Below are positions 15,566 through 23,673 of a DNA stretch of 29,009 nucleotides, one piece after another. The position numbers were made by a program, and so were the translations under genes. Within the stretch, counting starts at the first letter, position 1. Each line of letters begins with the position of its first letter. The stretch is taken from contig CAAHEQ010000074.1 in the NCBI GenBank assembly GCA_900772625.1, forward strand, positions 1-29,009. Direction: 5' to 3'. The notes under the pieces were generated by a model. The model was not told the DNA's origin. It saw only the letters and a program-made list of their open reading frames with translations, and did not search any database. Origin of the DNA: Alphaproteobacteria bacterium. Its GTDB lineage: Bacteria; Pseudomonadota; Alphaproteobacteria; CAAHEQ01; UBA3637.

Positions 15566-16089
15566 CAGACAGCCTCCTGTTTTTGGCGGCGCTTTTGTTG
15601 TTTTTCGTGGCGTTTGAGCAACAACTTACGGCGCAGCGGGGACAAATAATCAATAAACATCACCCCATCAAGGTGATCCAATTCGTGCTGAACTGCAACG
15701 GCCAAAAAGCCTTCTGCCTCCAGCTTTTGAGCTTTACCGTTTTCATCCAAATACTCGACATGCACGGCTTGATAACGTTCGACTGGTGCATATTGGTTAG
15801 GAATGGACAGACAGCCCTCTTGGCATTCTTGCATATCATCCGAGTGCCACACGATCCTTGGATTGACCATTTTAAATGGTTGAGGTGCTTCACCACGGCG
15901 GGCGGCATCAATCACAACCATACGTTTTAAAAGACCAACCTGAGGGCCTGCAAGCCCTGCCCCATTTGCGGCATACATCGTTTCCAGCATATCGGCCAGA
16001 ACTTGTGCAACGTTTGCATCGACTTTTTCGACATTTTCGCTTTTTTGGCGTAAAATCGGATTAGGCAACTCAATTATTTTCATTTTCAT
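15565..16089 (-). CDS. def: Peptide deformylase
   Basis: This 174-residue metalloenzyme removes the N-formyl group from nascent proteins. The three family motifs are present: GAGLAGPQ at residues 43-50 (Gly in place of the usual second Ala), EGCLSIP with the metal ligand Cys93, and QHELDHLDG with His135, Glu136 and His139. The basic C-terminal tail (KRHEKQQKRRQKQ) may touch the ribosome. The start at 16089 (MKMKIIELPNP) was chosen because AAGGAAAAAAAAG precedes it; a longer frame adds residues unlike the family. It is the first gene of def-fmt-truA. Confidence 0.97.
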   Translation of the reverse strand: MKMKIIELPNPILRQKSENVEKVDANVAQVLADMLETMYAANGAGLAGPQVGLLKRMVVIDAARRGEAPQPFKMVNPRIVWHSDDMQECQEGCLSIPNQYAPVERYQAVHVEYLDENGKAQKLEAEGFLAVAVQHELDHLDGVMFIDYLSPLRRKLLLKRHEKQQKRRQKQEAV

Positions 16090-16159
16090 CTTTTTTTTCC
16101 TTTTCTTTTTTGCTATTATACTATAAAATAAAAAAAAAGAAAGAGGGGATGCAAAAAAA

Positions 16160-16843
16160 ATGAGTAAAAAATTATTTTCTATCGGTTCTTGCCTTTTGGC
16201 TATAGTCATTATTACCTTTGTCTCTTGGTTTGCAATAAGCTCGATTGCGCAGGAAGACGATGAAGATGGCTCTTTCCGCCTTGTCGTTTTAGGCGACAGT
16301 TTAGCCTCGGGCTATCTTTTGCCAAAAGAGGAAAGCTTTATCGCACGCTTGCAAACTGCCTTGCAGGCACAAGGGCTGGACAACATCAAAGTCATCAGTT
16401 CTGCCATAGCAGGCAGCACAACTCAAGACGGTGTTAATCGCTTGCAAAGCGTATTGGACGAACACCCGCACGCGGTATTGCTTGAGCTAGGTGCAAACGA
16501 TTTATTAAAAAGTATCGATTCGGCCACAACGCGTAAAAACTTGGAAGAGCTGATTACGACATTTCAACAAAACGACATTCCCGTGATGTTAATTGGCATC
16601 AATATTCCGCTTTTAATAGACGTCAAAAGACGTCAAGATGCGGCACAGATGTATACGGATTTGGCGAAAAAGTACAAGCTTGTTTTATACCCGAACTTTT
16701 TGCAAGACGTTTTAACCGAACGTTTCGGCACATATGATTTAAAATATATGCAATCAGACAGCGTCCATCCAACCGCGGAGGGCATCAATGTGATGGTTAA
16801 AAAAATTACACCTGTCATCGTTAAGTTTTTATATGAATTATAA
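16160..16843 (+). CDS. GDSL/SGNH esterase, TesA-like
   Basis: The 227-residue protein has an N-terminal hydrophobic segment (residues 8-30) that acts as a signal or anchor, so it should work in the periplasm. SGNH blocks are complete: Ser47 in VVLGDSLASGY, Gly85, Asn113 in ELGANDLL, and Asp200/His203 in SDSVHPTAEG. The family includes acyl-CoA thioesterase I, arylesterase and lysophospholipase L1; the substrate here is probably an acyl ester or thioester. The start follows AGAGGGG; the ATG just upstream hits a stop at once. The ThpR-like gene starts 10 bases after its stop, so the two form an operon, divergent from def. Confidence 0.88.
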   Translation: MSKKLFSIGSCLLAIVIITFVSWFAISSIAQEDDEDGSFRLVVLGDSLASGYLLPKEESFIARLQTALQAQGLDNIKVISSAIAGSTTQDGVNRLQSVLDEHPHAVLLELGANDLLKSIDSATTRKNLEELITTFQQNDIPVMLIGINIPLLIDVKRRQDAAQMYTDLAKKYKLVLYPNFLQDVLTERFGTYDLKYMQSDSVHPTAEGINVMVKKITPVIVKFLYEL

Positions 16844-16853
16844 GAGGAAAAAA

Positions 16854-17402
16854 ATGATCAGATTGTTTGCAGGCCTAGAGTTGCCAGAGGATATTCAACA
16901 GCATATATCAACACTTCAAAATGGGTTGCCTTATGCGCATTGGGTTGACAAGAATAAATTACACTTAAACTTGTGTTTTATCGGTAATGTGCAAGAGAAC
17001 ATCGGCGAGAACATTCACGACAAACTATGCCAGCTACGTTTTCCTGCGTTCACATTGGGCTTTAAAGAGCTCGGATATTTCGAGTCATCGGGCGTGCCGC
17101 ACCATTTATGGCTGGGCGTAGATTATTATCAAGCGCTAGACGAACTGTCGGCCAAAATCACAAACATCGCCCGAGAATGTGGTGCACCAAATGATCGCTT
17201 TAAGTTTCATGCGCACGTTAATTTGGCAAGCTTAAAAGGCACGTCCATGATTGATGTAATGAACTTCATTTCGGCCAACAACTTGTTTAAAACGCGTCAA
17301 TTTCAAGTGTATTACTTTACGTTGTTTTCAAGCCACGCGCGCCAAAATGGTGAGGGTAAGTATTACCGTATTGAGGCCAGATATCCGCTTGTCTTAGGAT
17401 AG
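16854..17402 (+). CDS. thpR: RNA 2',3'-cyclic phosphodiesterase (LigT/ThpR-like), variant active site
   Basis: The 182-residue protein begins MIRLFAGLELPEDIQ, typical of the 2H phosphoesterase ThpR/LigT, which opens 2',3'-cyclic phosphates on RNA ends. Family proteins carry two His-x-Thr-x motifs. Here both keep the His but have Asn for Thr: HLNL at residues 37-40 and HVNL at 121-124. The usual Arg after the second motif (TLAR) is Ser. The rest of the fold looks intact, and the size is normal. The start at 16854 has AGAGGAAAAAA before it; an in-frame ATG seven codons earlier overlaps the esterase gene. The activity or substrate may differ from standard ThpR. Confidence 0.82.
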   Translation: MIRLFAGLELPEDIQQHISTLQNGLPYAHWVDKNKLHLNLCFIGNVQENIGENIHDKLCQLRFPAFTLGFKELGYFESSGVPHHLWLGVDYYQALDELSAKITNIARECGAPNDRFKFHAHVNLASLKGTSMIDVMNFISANNLFKTRQFQVYYFTLFSSHARQNGEGKYYRIEARYPLVLG

Positions 17403-17446
17403 CGTAAGCGAGCAAAGCAAGCCCTTTGGCTTAGGCGCTATTTTTT
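17401..17446 (+). terminator. Terminator of the esterase-thpR operon
   Basis: AGCG(T)AAGC pairs with GCTT(AGG)CGCT to make an imperfect stem, with an inner AAGCC/GGCTT stem as an alternative, followed by ATTTTTT. It starts at the thpR stop codon and ends just before the convergent carboxylesterase gene. Confidence 0.55.
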
Positions 17447-17449
17447 AAG

Positions 17450-18115
17450 TTAACGCGCCGCGATAAAGCTTTGCATTGCACGCTCTGAACTCATATCAAT
17501 CCCGTGCCCCATACCGTCAACGATGTGTGTTTGCACATTGCAACCGATATTTTTTAACGTGTTAAGCGTTTCTTGCATACCGATAAACGGCACAACGTCA
17601 TCGTCCGTACCGTGCGTTAAAAGCACATCGGGCTTGCTTTTGACTTCCGACAAAGACAGCGCACTGTTAATCATCAACGGCACTGCTGAAGCGCCAATCG
17701 CACCCGCCAGTTTTTGCGGCATTATCAGCGCACTCATCAGAGCCAACAGCCCGCCTTGCGAAAAGCCCATTATAAAGATTTGATTGAGTTCCAGCTGGTG
17801 CTTTTGTGCGATGTGAGAAATAAAATCAAACACGTCAGGCAATGCGACTTTTGCATTTTGCATCAGCTTTTCGACATAGCTGGATTGCTCATAAACCGTA
17901 TTGGCTGCCTCATCCATCAAATCAAACCACTTATAGCCCGCTGTTTGAGGCATTGCATAGGGTGCATTGGGCGCGTAAAATATCGTATCAGGCAACGCCA
18001 TTTGTGGCGCCATAGAAATCAAATCATTTCCATCCGAACCATAGCCATGCAACATAATCACGGCCTTTTTGACTTGCCCCGATGCGGGTACATAATAAAT
18101 ATTCTCTGATAACAT
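17450..18115 (-). CDS. Carboxylesterase, alpha/beta hydrolase (phospholipase/carboxylesterase family)
   Basis: This 221-residue cytoplasmic hydrolase resembles the small carboxylesterase/acyl-protein-thioesterase-like group (YpfH, EstB). It shows the oxyanion-side motif MLHGYGSDGND near residues 21-31 and the nucleophile Ser119 in GFSQGG. The acid is Asp172 in HGTDDDVVP and the base His204 in GMGHGID. The start at 18115 follows AAGGACGATT; a longer frame crosses the divergent promoter and was rejected. The physiological ester substrate is unknown. It is convergent with the ThpR operon and divergent from the recG operon. Confidence 0.9.
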   Translation of the reverse strand: MLSENIYYVPASGQVKKAVIMLHGYGSDGNDLISMAPQMALPDTIFYAPNAPYAMPQTAGYKWFDLMDEAANTVYEQSSYVEKLMQNAKVALPDVFDFISHIAQKHQLELNQIFIMGFSQGGLLALMSALIMPQKLAGAIGASAVPLMINSALSLSEVKSKPDVLLTHGTDDDVVPFIGMQETLNTLKNIGCNVQTHIVDGMGHGIDMSSERAMQSFIAAR

Positions 18116-18133
18116 AATCGTCCTTAAAAATAC

Positions 18134-18162
18134 TTGCTTTACAAAATGACTTTTGTTAATAT
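18134..18162 (+). promoter_or_regulatory. Promoter of the recG operon
   Basis: TTGCTT (18134-18139), 17 bases, then TAATAT (18157-18162), about 24 bases before the start of the exported protein gene at 18186. Confidence 0.55.
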
Positions 18163-18185
18163 AGAAAAAAATTAAAGGAGAGTCA

Positions 18186-18680
18186 ATGATGCGAAAATTA
18201 CTTTTTGCTTGCTTGGTTATAACGCTTTTGCCGCGCGGGGTGTGCGCGCAAACATTAAATGGTATGACGGACGCGCAGCAACTGGGCGCTATGGCAGGGC
18301 TGGCGCTTGCGTGCAATGCGGGCAATCGATTAGATGATTTTCAGCTGATAGCAAGCTATATCATTGCCAACGAAAATCCAACAAAGGCCAAAAGGCAAGC
18401 GGCGTTTAAAGCCTATGCTGCCGAAAAGCTCAGAACGTATAACCTGCAAAAAGAAGCCCCTGAAGAAGATTGCCCCGCTGTGCTTAAAAAGTTTTACAAC
18501 TTACCGATCTTTGGCGCAACCGTTTATAAAAACGGAACGGTCAAGTTTCCTGATGGCAAAGTTTTGAAAGCCCCCTCTGATGAGGACAAAAAGCGCGCCG
18601 CTTATCGCGAAAATAAAAAAGCGCAAGAGCCAAAGCGCAACTATATGATTCCATCGCGCACAGGCGTACAACCTTTTTAA
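18186..18680 (+). CDS. Exported protein of unknown function upstream of recG
   Basis: The family is not recognised. The 164-residue protein has a signal peptide (MMRKLLFACLVITLLPRGVCAQ, cleavage near 21-22). The mature part has two cysteines (43 and 96) that could form a disulfide and a Lys/Glu-rich helical middle. NGTVKFPDGKVLKAPSDEDKK follows near residues 117-137 and a basic tail ends in RTGVQPF. The start has GGAGAG in front. It is the first gene of an apparent operon with recG, 27 bases apart; a functional tie to recG is not implied, since one gene is periplasmic and the other cytoplasmic. Confidence 0.8.
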   Translation: MMRKLLFACLVITLLPRGVCAQTLNGMTDAQQLGAMAGLALACNAGNRLDDFQLIASYIIANENPTKAKRQAAFKAYAAEKLRTYNLQKEAPEEDCPAVLKKFYNLPIFGATVYKNGTVKFPDGKVLKAPSDEDKKRAAYRENKKAQEPKRNYMIPSRTGVQPF

Positions 18681-18707
18681 GGTAAACCTTTTTTAAAAGA
18701 GCCCGCT

Positions 18708-20804
18708 ATGCGTCCCGAGTTTTTGTGTCCTTTGTTTAAATCTGTCGAGTCTATCAATGGCATAGGCGAAAAAACGGCTGGACTTTTCAAAAACTTGCTT
18801 GGGCGAAACTTACTGATTGATGTGCTTTTTCACGCGCCGAGCGGCGTTATCCAACGTCCACGCGTCACGGACATTTCAACACTCAAGGCGGGAGATATGC
18901 CGACTTTGAAAGTCAAGGTCATCGAGCACGTCAAGCCCTTTTCACGCAAAGCCCCTTATCGCATTATCTGTCAAATCCAAAGTTTCAAAGGCGGTGTATT
19001 GGAAATTGTCTTTTTCAATTACAGAAAAGATTATCTAATCAAACAACTGCCTGTCGGCGAGAGCCGCTTCATCAGTGGCGCGGTAGAGTTTTTCAACAAC
19101 CATTTGCAAATGCCCCACCCTGACTACATCGCCGAAGAAACGCAAGAGTGGAAGATTCCGCTGATCGAACCTGTTTACCCACTGACGCAAGGGCTGACCA
19201 ACAAAATGGTCGCGTATGCGGTGCGTGAGGCTTTAAAAGCTGTGCCCGACAATTTACCTGAATGGCTCGATGAAAAGCTCTTAAAGCAAAACGGATGGAC
19301 AGATTTTAAATCCTCTTTAATAGCGATGCACCACCCCAAAAAGCCCGAGGATATCGGCATTCAAAGCAAAGCTTTGCAACGGTTGGCATATGATGAAATG
19401 CTGGCAAATCAGCTGAGTCTTGTTTTAATGCGTGCACATTTGAAAAAACAGCAAGGTCACGCATGGCACTGTGCGGGGGCTCTCAGTTCTGCCTTAAGCC
19501 AGCTGTTGCCGTTCGAACTGACAAATGCGCAAAGGCGCGTTATCAGCGAAATCAAGCAAGACCTGACTTCCCCTTATCGTATGAACCGATTGCTTCAAGG
19601 TGATGTCGGATCGGGCAAAACGATGGTTGCACTTTATGCGATGGCGCACGTGGTGGAAGCGGGTGCACAAGCTGCGATGATGTGCCCGACCGATATTTTG
19701 TCGCGCCAACATATGAAAACAATCTGCCCCTTTGCGCAAAAGTTAGGGCTTGAAGTTGTGTTGTTGACGGGGCGCGAAAAAGGCAAAAAACGAGACGATA
19801 TTTTACAAAAAATTGCCTCTGGTCAAGCGAAAATCATCATCGGCACGCACGCACTTTTTACATATGATGTTGCGTTTTGTAATCTTGGGCTTGTCGTCAT
19901 TGACGAACAACACCGTTTTGGGGTAGAGCAACGTTTGTTCTTAACCCAAAAAGCGCACCACCCCGATTTATTGGTTATGACTGCAACGCCTATTCCTCGG
20001 ACGCTGGCGCTAACGGGCTATGGCGATATGGACTTATCGATTTTGGACGAAAAGCCCGCCACGCGCAAGCCTGTCGACACGCGCGTTTTGCCGTTAAAGC
20101 AAGCCGATGCTTTGGCCCTCAAGCTCAAAAGCGTGATTGATAAAGGCCAGCAGATCTATTGGGTATGCCCATTGGTTGAGGAAAGCGAAAAGTCCGATCT
20201 CGCCAACGCCACCAAAAGAGCCGAAGAGCTGAGTTTAATTTACCCTGCTCAAGTTGGACTTGTGCATGGCAAAATGAAGGGAGATGAAAAAGACGCCGTG
20301 ATGAAACGCTTTTCGTCTGGTGACTTAAAAGTCTTGGTTTCCACCACAGTCATCGAAGTCGGCGTAGACATTCCTAACGCCACCGTTATGGTCATTGAAC
20401 AAGCTGAGCGCTTTGGGCTTGCCCAGTTGCACCAATTAAGGGGGCGCATTGGTCGCGGATCAGAAAAATCGGACTGCATCCTTTTGTATGGTTATCCGTT
20501 GTCCGAAGTCGGCAAAAAGCGCCTTGAAATTATGCGCTTGACTGATGACGGGTTTGTCATTGCGGAAGAAGACTTAAAATTGCGGGGCTCAGGTGATGTG
20601 CTCGGCACACGGCAAAGTGGCTTTGCAAGTTTTCGCTTGTGCGATCCTGTGATGCAATCGGAAATGCTTTCCACAGCCCGCCGCGATGCTATGGATTTGC
20701 TCAAAACAGACGAAACGATGCAAACACCTCGCGCAAAAAATTTAAAAATACTCTTGTATTTATTCGAAAAAGATGTTTATATAAAAACAATTTTTGCAGG
20801 TTAA
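18708..20804 (+). CDS. recG: ATP-dependent DNA helicase RecG
   Basis: This 698-residue helicase reverses and remodels stalled replication forks and branched recombination intermediates. The N-terminal wedge (OB) domain includes SINGIGEKTAGLF near residue 20 and DVLFHAPSGVIQRPR. The motor carries Walker A LLQGDVGSGKT near residues 298-308 and the DEQH box VVIDEQHRFGVEQR near 400. Motif III is VMTATPIPRTLALT, and the motif VI region is QLRGRIGRGS near 578. The size is normal. The RBS is weak (AAGAG), consistent with coupling to the upstream gene. An HNH nuclease gene follows after 11 bases. Confidence 0.98.
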   Translation: MRPEFLCPLFKSVESINGIGEKTAGLFKNLLGRNLLIDVLFHAPSGVIQRPRVTDISTLKAGDMPTLKVKVIEHVKPFSRKAPYRIICQIQSFKGGVLEIVFFNYRKDYLIKQLPVGESRFISGAVEFFNNHLQMPHPDYIAEETQEWKIPLIEPVYPLTQGLTNKMVAYAVREALKAVPDNLPEWLDEKLLKQNGWTDFKSSLIAMHHPKKPEDIGIQSKALQRLAYDEMLANQLSLVLMRAHLKKQQGHAWHCAGALSSALSQLLPFELTNAQRRVISEIKQDLTSPYRMNRLLQGDVGSGKTMVALYAMAHVVEAGAQAAMMCPTDILSRQHMKTICPFAQKLGLEVVLLTGREKGKKRDDILQKIASGQAKIIIGTHALFTYDVAFCNLGLVVIDEQHRFGVEQRLFLTQKAHHPDLLVMTATPIPRTLALTGYGDMDLSILDEKPATRKPVDTRVLPLKQADALALKLKSVIDKGQQIYWVCPLVEESEKSDLANATKRAEELSLIYPAQVGLVHGKMKGDEKDAVMKRFSSGDLKVLVSTTVIEVGVDIPNATVMVIEQAERFGLAQLHQLRGRIGRGSEKSDCILLYGYPLSEVGKKRLEIMRLTDDGFVIAEEDLKLRGSGDVLGTRQSGFASFRLCDPVMQSEMLSTARRDAMDLLKTDETMQTPRAKNLKILLYLFEKDVYIKTIFAG

Positions 20805-20815
20805 AAGAGGTTAAA

Positions 20816-21298
20816 ATGACGGTTATATTCACGCGCCAAACGCACGAAAGAACGCACGAGTTGCGCAAAGAATTCAAGCACCAAAATGTCACACGCGACT
20901 TTTTAAATATGTTGCTTGACAATGGTCTGTTGGATCGCATTGAAGGGCGCTTTAACCCCGACAAATTGCGCAAAGGCAAAGTACCCAAAAACTTTGACAT
21001 TCATCACATTATCCCTTTGTCAGGCGGCGGATCAAATGCGCTTTCAAACCTGTGCTTGATTGAAAAGCCATTTCACGAGTTTTTAAACAAACATTGCTTT
21101 GATCCCGCTCTTAAAAACATCGAGATTGGCGAAACGGTCGAGATTGACATTCCCGATCTGCCTCCTGTGGCCTTATACAGTGACTTTATGCCTTTTGTGC
21201 AATCGGTACTTGCAAAATATGGGCGCCATACGGGCTTTAAACGCTTATTTTTAACACCCATTCGAAAACTTATCCCTTTTGATAATTGGAAAAAATAG
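20816..21298 (+). CDS. HNH nuclease-like protein in the recG operon
   Basis: The 160-residue protein has a central HNH-type beta-beta-alpha-metal motif. DIHHIIPLSGGG gives His63/His64, SNALSNLCLIE gives Asn78, and KPFHEFLN gives His87. It lacks the paired CxxC zinc ligands found in many HNH proteins. The N-terminal 55 residues are charged and helical (RQTHERTHELRKEF); the C-terminal part is acidic, then basic. No signal peptide is present. It starts 11 bases after the recG stop with AAGAGG as RBS. Family members cut DNA; a role in repair or in host-specific DNA processing with RecG is an inference. It is not an obvious homing enzyme, because recG is uninterrupted. Confidence 0.75.
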   Translation: MTVIFTRQTHERTHELRKEFKHQNVTRDFLNMLLDNGLLDRIEGRFNPDKLRKGKVPKNFDIHHIIPLSGGGSNALSNLCLIEKPFHEFLNKHCFDPALKNIEIGETVEIDIPDLPPVALYSDFMPFVQSVLAKYGRHTGFKRLFLTPIRKLIPFDNWKK

Positions 21299-21347
21299 CT
21301 GCTTCTTTTTCACAAAAAGCGTGACATTTAAAAAAAGATACACTATA

Positions 21348-21376
21348 TTGTATTCTGTTATTTTGAAAGATTATAA
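21348..21376 (+). promoter_or_regulatory. Putative promoter of the 56-aa basic protein gene
   Basis: TTGTAT (21348-21353), 17 bases, then TTATAA (21371-21376), about 18 bases before the ATG. A weak match. Confidence 0.35.
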
Positions 21377-21393
21377 AAAGAAAGGAGACTGCT

Positions 21394-21564
21394 ATGATTA
21401 AGTTCAATGTGAAGACAAAATCACCCGCCGTTCGTCATTTGTTGGCGCAAACGATTATATGTGAGCGCAATATGAAACGCTCGACTAACACAGTGATGAT
21501 GCAACGTTGTTTAAAGAATCGCTACACCATTCTTTTAAATCAACTTTCAAAAACAAGAGATTAA
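21394..21564 (+). CDS. Small basic protein, 56 aa
   Basis: The family is not recognised. The ORF starts MIKFNVKTKSPAVRHLLAQ and ends LLNQLSKTRD. A very good RBS (AAAGGAG, 7-base spacing) and an upstream promoter-like pair support translation. It has 12 Lys/Arg against two acidic residues, two Cys and no membrane segment, so nucleic-acid or ribosome binding is plausible. It ends two bases before the end of the convergent esterase gene and lies 95 bases after the HNH nuclease gene. It may be a separate unit or a tail gene of the recG operon. Confidence 0.65.
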   Translation: MIKFNVKTKSPAVRHLLAQTIICERNMKRSTNTVMMQRCLKNRYTILLNQLSKTRD

Positions 21565-21566
21565 GG

Positions 21567-22547
21567 CTATAAACCGAAGGTATACTTCAACTCACAAACC
21601 AGCTGACGTACCGCCGCTTTAGCAGGCGCCGTATGCATCAACCCGTCCAACATCATAAAGTCGTGTATTGTGCCTTTATAGCGCACAGCAACAACCTCAC
21701 AACCTGCTTGCATCAGCTTATTGGCATACGCTTCACCCTCATCGCGCAACACATCGTTTTCGATTGTCAGCACAAATGCGGCAGGCAAACCGACAAGTGC
21801 TTCAGACTCGGCATTGACAAGCGAGGCAAACGCTTCATAGCGCGCCGCCTCTTTTGGGGCATAGGCTTGCCAAAAATAAGCCATTGCTTTTTGCGTCAAC
21901 CACGGGCCTTCAGCAAAGTCGTGATATGAAGGCGAGCTCATCGAACCGTCCGCCACAGGATAAAGCAAGAATTGACGCACGATATTGACGCCTTGTCGTT
22001 TCTTTGCCCACAAGCACATCACGCCCGCCATATTGCCTCCCACAGAATCACCGCCTACAGCGATGCGTGAGGCATCAACCTTGTATTCGCTGGCATTATG
22101 AGCCAAGTATTCCAGTGCGGCATAGCCTTGCTCTAACGTATCAGGATAACCGCTTTCGGGAGATGGCGTATAATCAACAAACAAAATCGCAATGCCTGCC
22201 TGAACACACAGCGTGCGCATCAAACGTTCGTGCGTGATTTTGTTCCCCATGACCCAACCACCTCCATGGTAATAAACCAACACGGGCAGTGTATCTTTGT
22301 TATCCTTTGGACGGTAAAGCCGCACATCCGTTGCGTCCAGAGGACCAACAGGAAATGTCATATCCTTTATATCGCAATCCAAATTTTTCGGCATTTTGAT
22401 TTGTGTTTGCGCGCTCAGCAAGACCTGACGCGCCTCGGGATAGCTCAACTCATAAAGTGGCTTTGCATTTTGTTTAGCAAGAGCGTCCAAAAACGCTTTT
22501 GTTTTGGCGCTCACGTTGGGGCGTTGAGAGTTTGGTTGTCTATACAT
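21567..22547 (-). CDS. Alpha/beta hydrolase, hormone-sensitive-lipase family esterase
   Basis: The 326-residue cytoplasmic esterase shows the HSL-family oxyanion motif YYHGGGWVMG (residues 92-101) and the nucleophile elbow GGDSVGGNMAG with Ser168. Asp265 in IENDVLRDEG and His295 in GTIHDFMML complete the triad. Length is typical for bacterial HSL esterases, which act on short acyl esters. The start at 22547 follows a perfect AAGGAGG. It is divergent from trxB. Nothing indicates its natural substrate. Confidence 0.93.
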   Translation of the reverse strand: MYRQPNSQRPNVSAKTKAFLDALAKQNAKPLYELSYPEARQVLLSAQTQIKMPKNLDCDIKDMTFPVGPLDATDVRLYRPKDNKDTLPVLVYYHGGGWVMGNKITHERLMRTLCVQAGIAILFVDYTPSPESGYPDTLEQGYAALEYLAHNASEYKVDASRIAVGGDSVGGNMAGVMCLWAKKRQGVNIVRQFLLYPVADGSMSSPSYHDFAEGPWLTQKAMAYFWQAYAPKEAARYEAFASLVNAESEALVGLPAAFVLTIENDVLRDEGEAYANKLMQAGCEVVAVRYKGTIHDFMMLDGLMHTAPAKAAVRQLVCELKYTFGL

Positions 22548-22630
22548 TTTTATCCTCCTTATACAGCTTATATCTATGGCCTGCCCGTCAAAATGCAACA
22601 TCAACAAAAGCATAGAAAAACTTCTTCATC

Positions 22631-22659
22631 TTGCAATTTTAGCCTATTCTTCCTATGTA
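22631..22659 (+). promoter_or_regulatory. trxB promoter
   Basis: TTGCAA (22631-22636), 17 bases, then TATGTA (22654-22659), about 20 bases before the ATG. Confidence 0.5.
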
Positions 22660-22679
22660 AACAAAAAGGAGGATTTAAA

Positions 22680-23600
22680 ATGCTTTCAAATGTTGCTATT
22701 ATCGGCTCAGGGCCAGCGGGTTATACCGCCGCTATTTATGCCGCCCGATCGGGGCTGAAGCCCGCACTGATTACAGGCGAGCTCGTGGGTGGACAACTGC
22801 TTTACACAAGTCATATTCAAAACTTCCCAGGCGCACAAAATGTATCGGGCTTTGATTTGGTTGAATCTTTTGCTCGGCAAGCGCAAGAGTTGGGCGTTCA
22901 AACAATTAACGAAAAAGTCACTGCAATTGATGTATCTTCCCGACCTTTTTCTTTGCAGTTGTCAAGTGATGAAGAGCTCAATGCGAACAGCATTATCATT
23001 GCCACAGGCGCTCTGCCCCGTTGGTTAAACGTGGAAGGTGAAGAGCAATTCAAGGGCAAAGGCATTTCCGTGTGTGCGACCTGTGACGGTTATTTTTACA
23101 AAGGCCAAAAAGTTGCAGTTATCGGCGGTGGTAATACAGCGCTTTATGAAGCGTTGTTTTTATCAACTTTGGCTGAGAAGATCGTGCTGATCAATCGCGA
23201 GGCGCAGCTGGCGGGTGAAAGCTCTTTGCGCCAAGAAGTGCAAAACAATCCTAAAATCGAGGTAATGAATGAAACGATAGTCACCTCCTTTACGGGCAGC
23301 GATGTGCTCTCAGGGATTTGGCTTAAAAACACGCGCACATTGGAAGTCGAACACCTCGGGCTGGACGGTGCGTTTGTCGCAATTGGGCAAGTGCCAAACA
23401 CTGGGTTATTCCAAGGCTTGCTCGATATGGATGAAAACGGCTATATCAAGGTCGATCACGATACAAAGCAAACTTCTGTAGCGGGGATCTTTGCCGCTGG
23501 CGATGTGCAAGAACGCATCTTCCGCCAAGCAATTATCGCATGTGGGAGTGGCGCTATTGCAGCGCTGAGTGCGGAAAAATATTTGCTTGAAAAAAAGTAA
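22680..23600 (+). CDS. trxB: Thioredoxin reductase
   Basis: The 306-residue flavoenzyme passes electrons from NADPH to thioredoxin. The FAD-binding GSGPAGYTAAIYAARSG lies at residues 9-25. The redox pair is Cys132 and Cys135 in CATCDG, and the NADPH-binding GGGNTALYEAL lies at 149-159, where most family members have GGGDSA. AAGDVQERIFRQAIIACGSG is the C-terminal FAD motif. Size is normal. The start follows AAAAAGGAGG; longer in-frame extensions cross the divergent esterase promoter. No thioredoxin gene lies beside it. Confidence 0.95.
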   Translation: MLSNVAIIGSGPAGYTAAIYAARSGLKPALITGELVGGQLLYTSHIQNFPGAQNVSGFDLVESFARQAQELGVQTINEKVTAIDVSSRPFSLQLSSDEELNANSIIIATGALPRWLNVEGEEQFKGKGISVCATCDGYFYKGQKVAVIGGGNTALYEALFLSTLAEKIVLINREAQLAGESSLRQEVQNNPKIEVMNETIVTSFTGSDVLSGIWLKNTRTLEVEHLGLDGAFVAIGQVPNTGLFQGLLDMDENGYIKVDHDTKQTSVAGIFAAGDVQERIFRQAIIACGSGAIAALSAEKYLLEKK

Positions 23601-23673
23601 TAGACTTTTTGCCAGTTTCGTAGTATAAATACTTTCCATAAGAGAATCGTTTATATTATGAAGAGCAAATAAA

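Noticed and set aside
20639..20815. Longer start for the HNH protein inside recG
   Set aside because: The extension lies wholly in recG in another frame; the ATG at 20816 has an RBS right after the recG stop.
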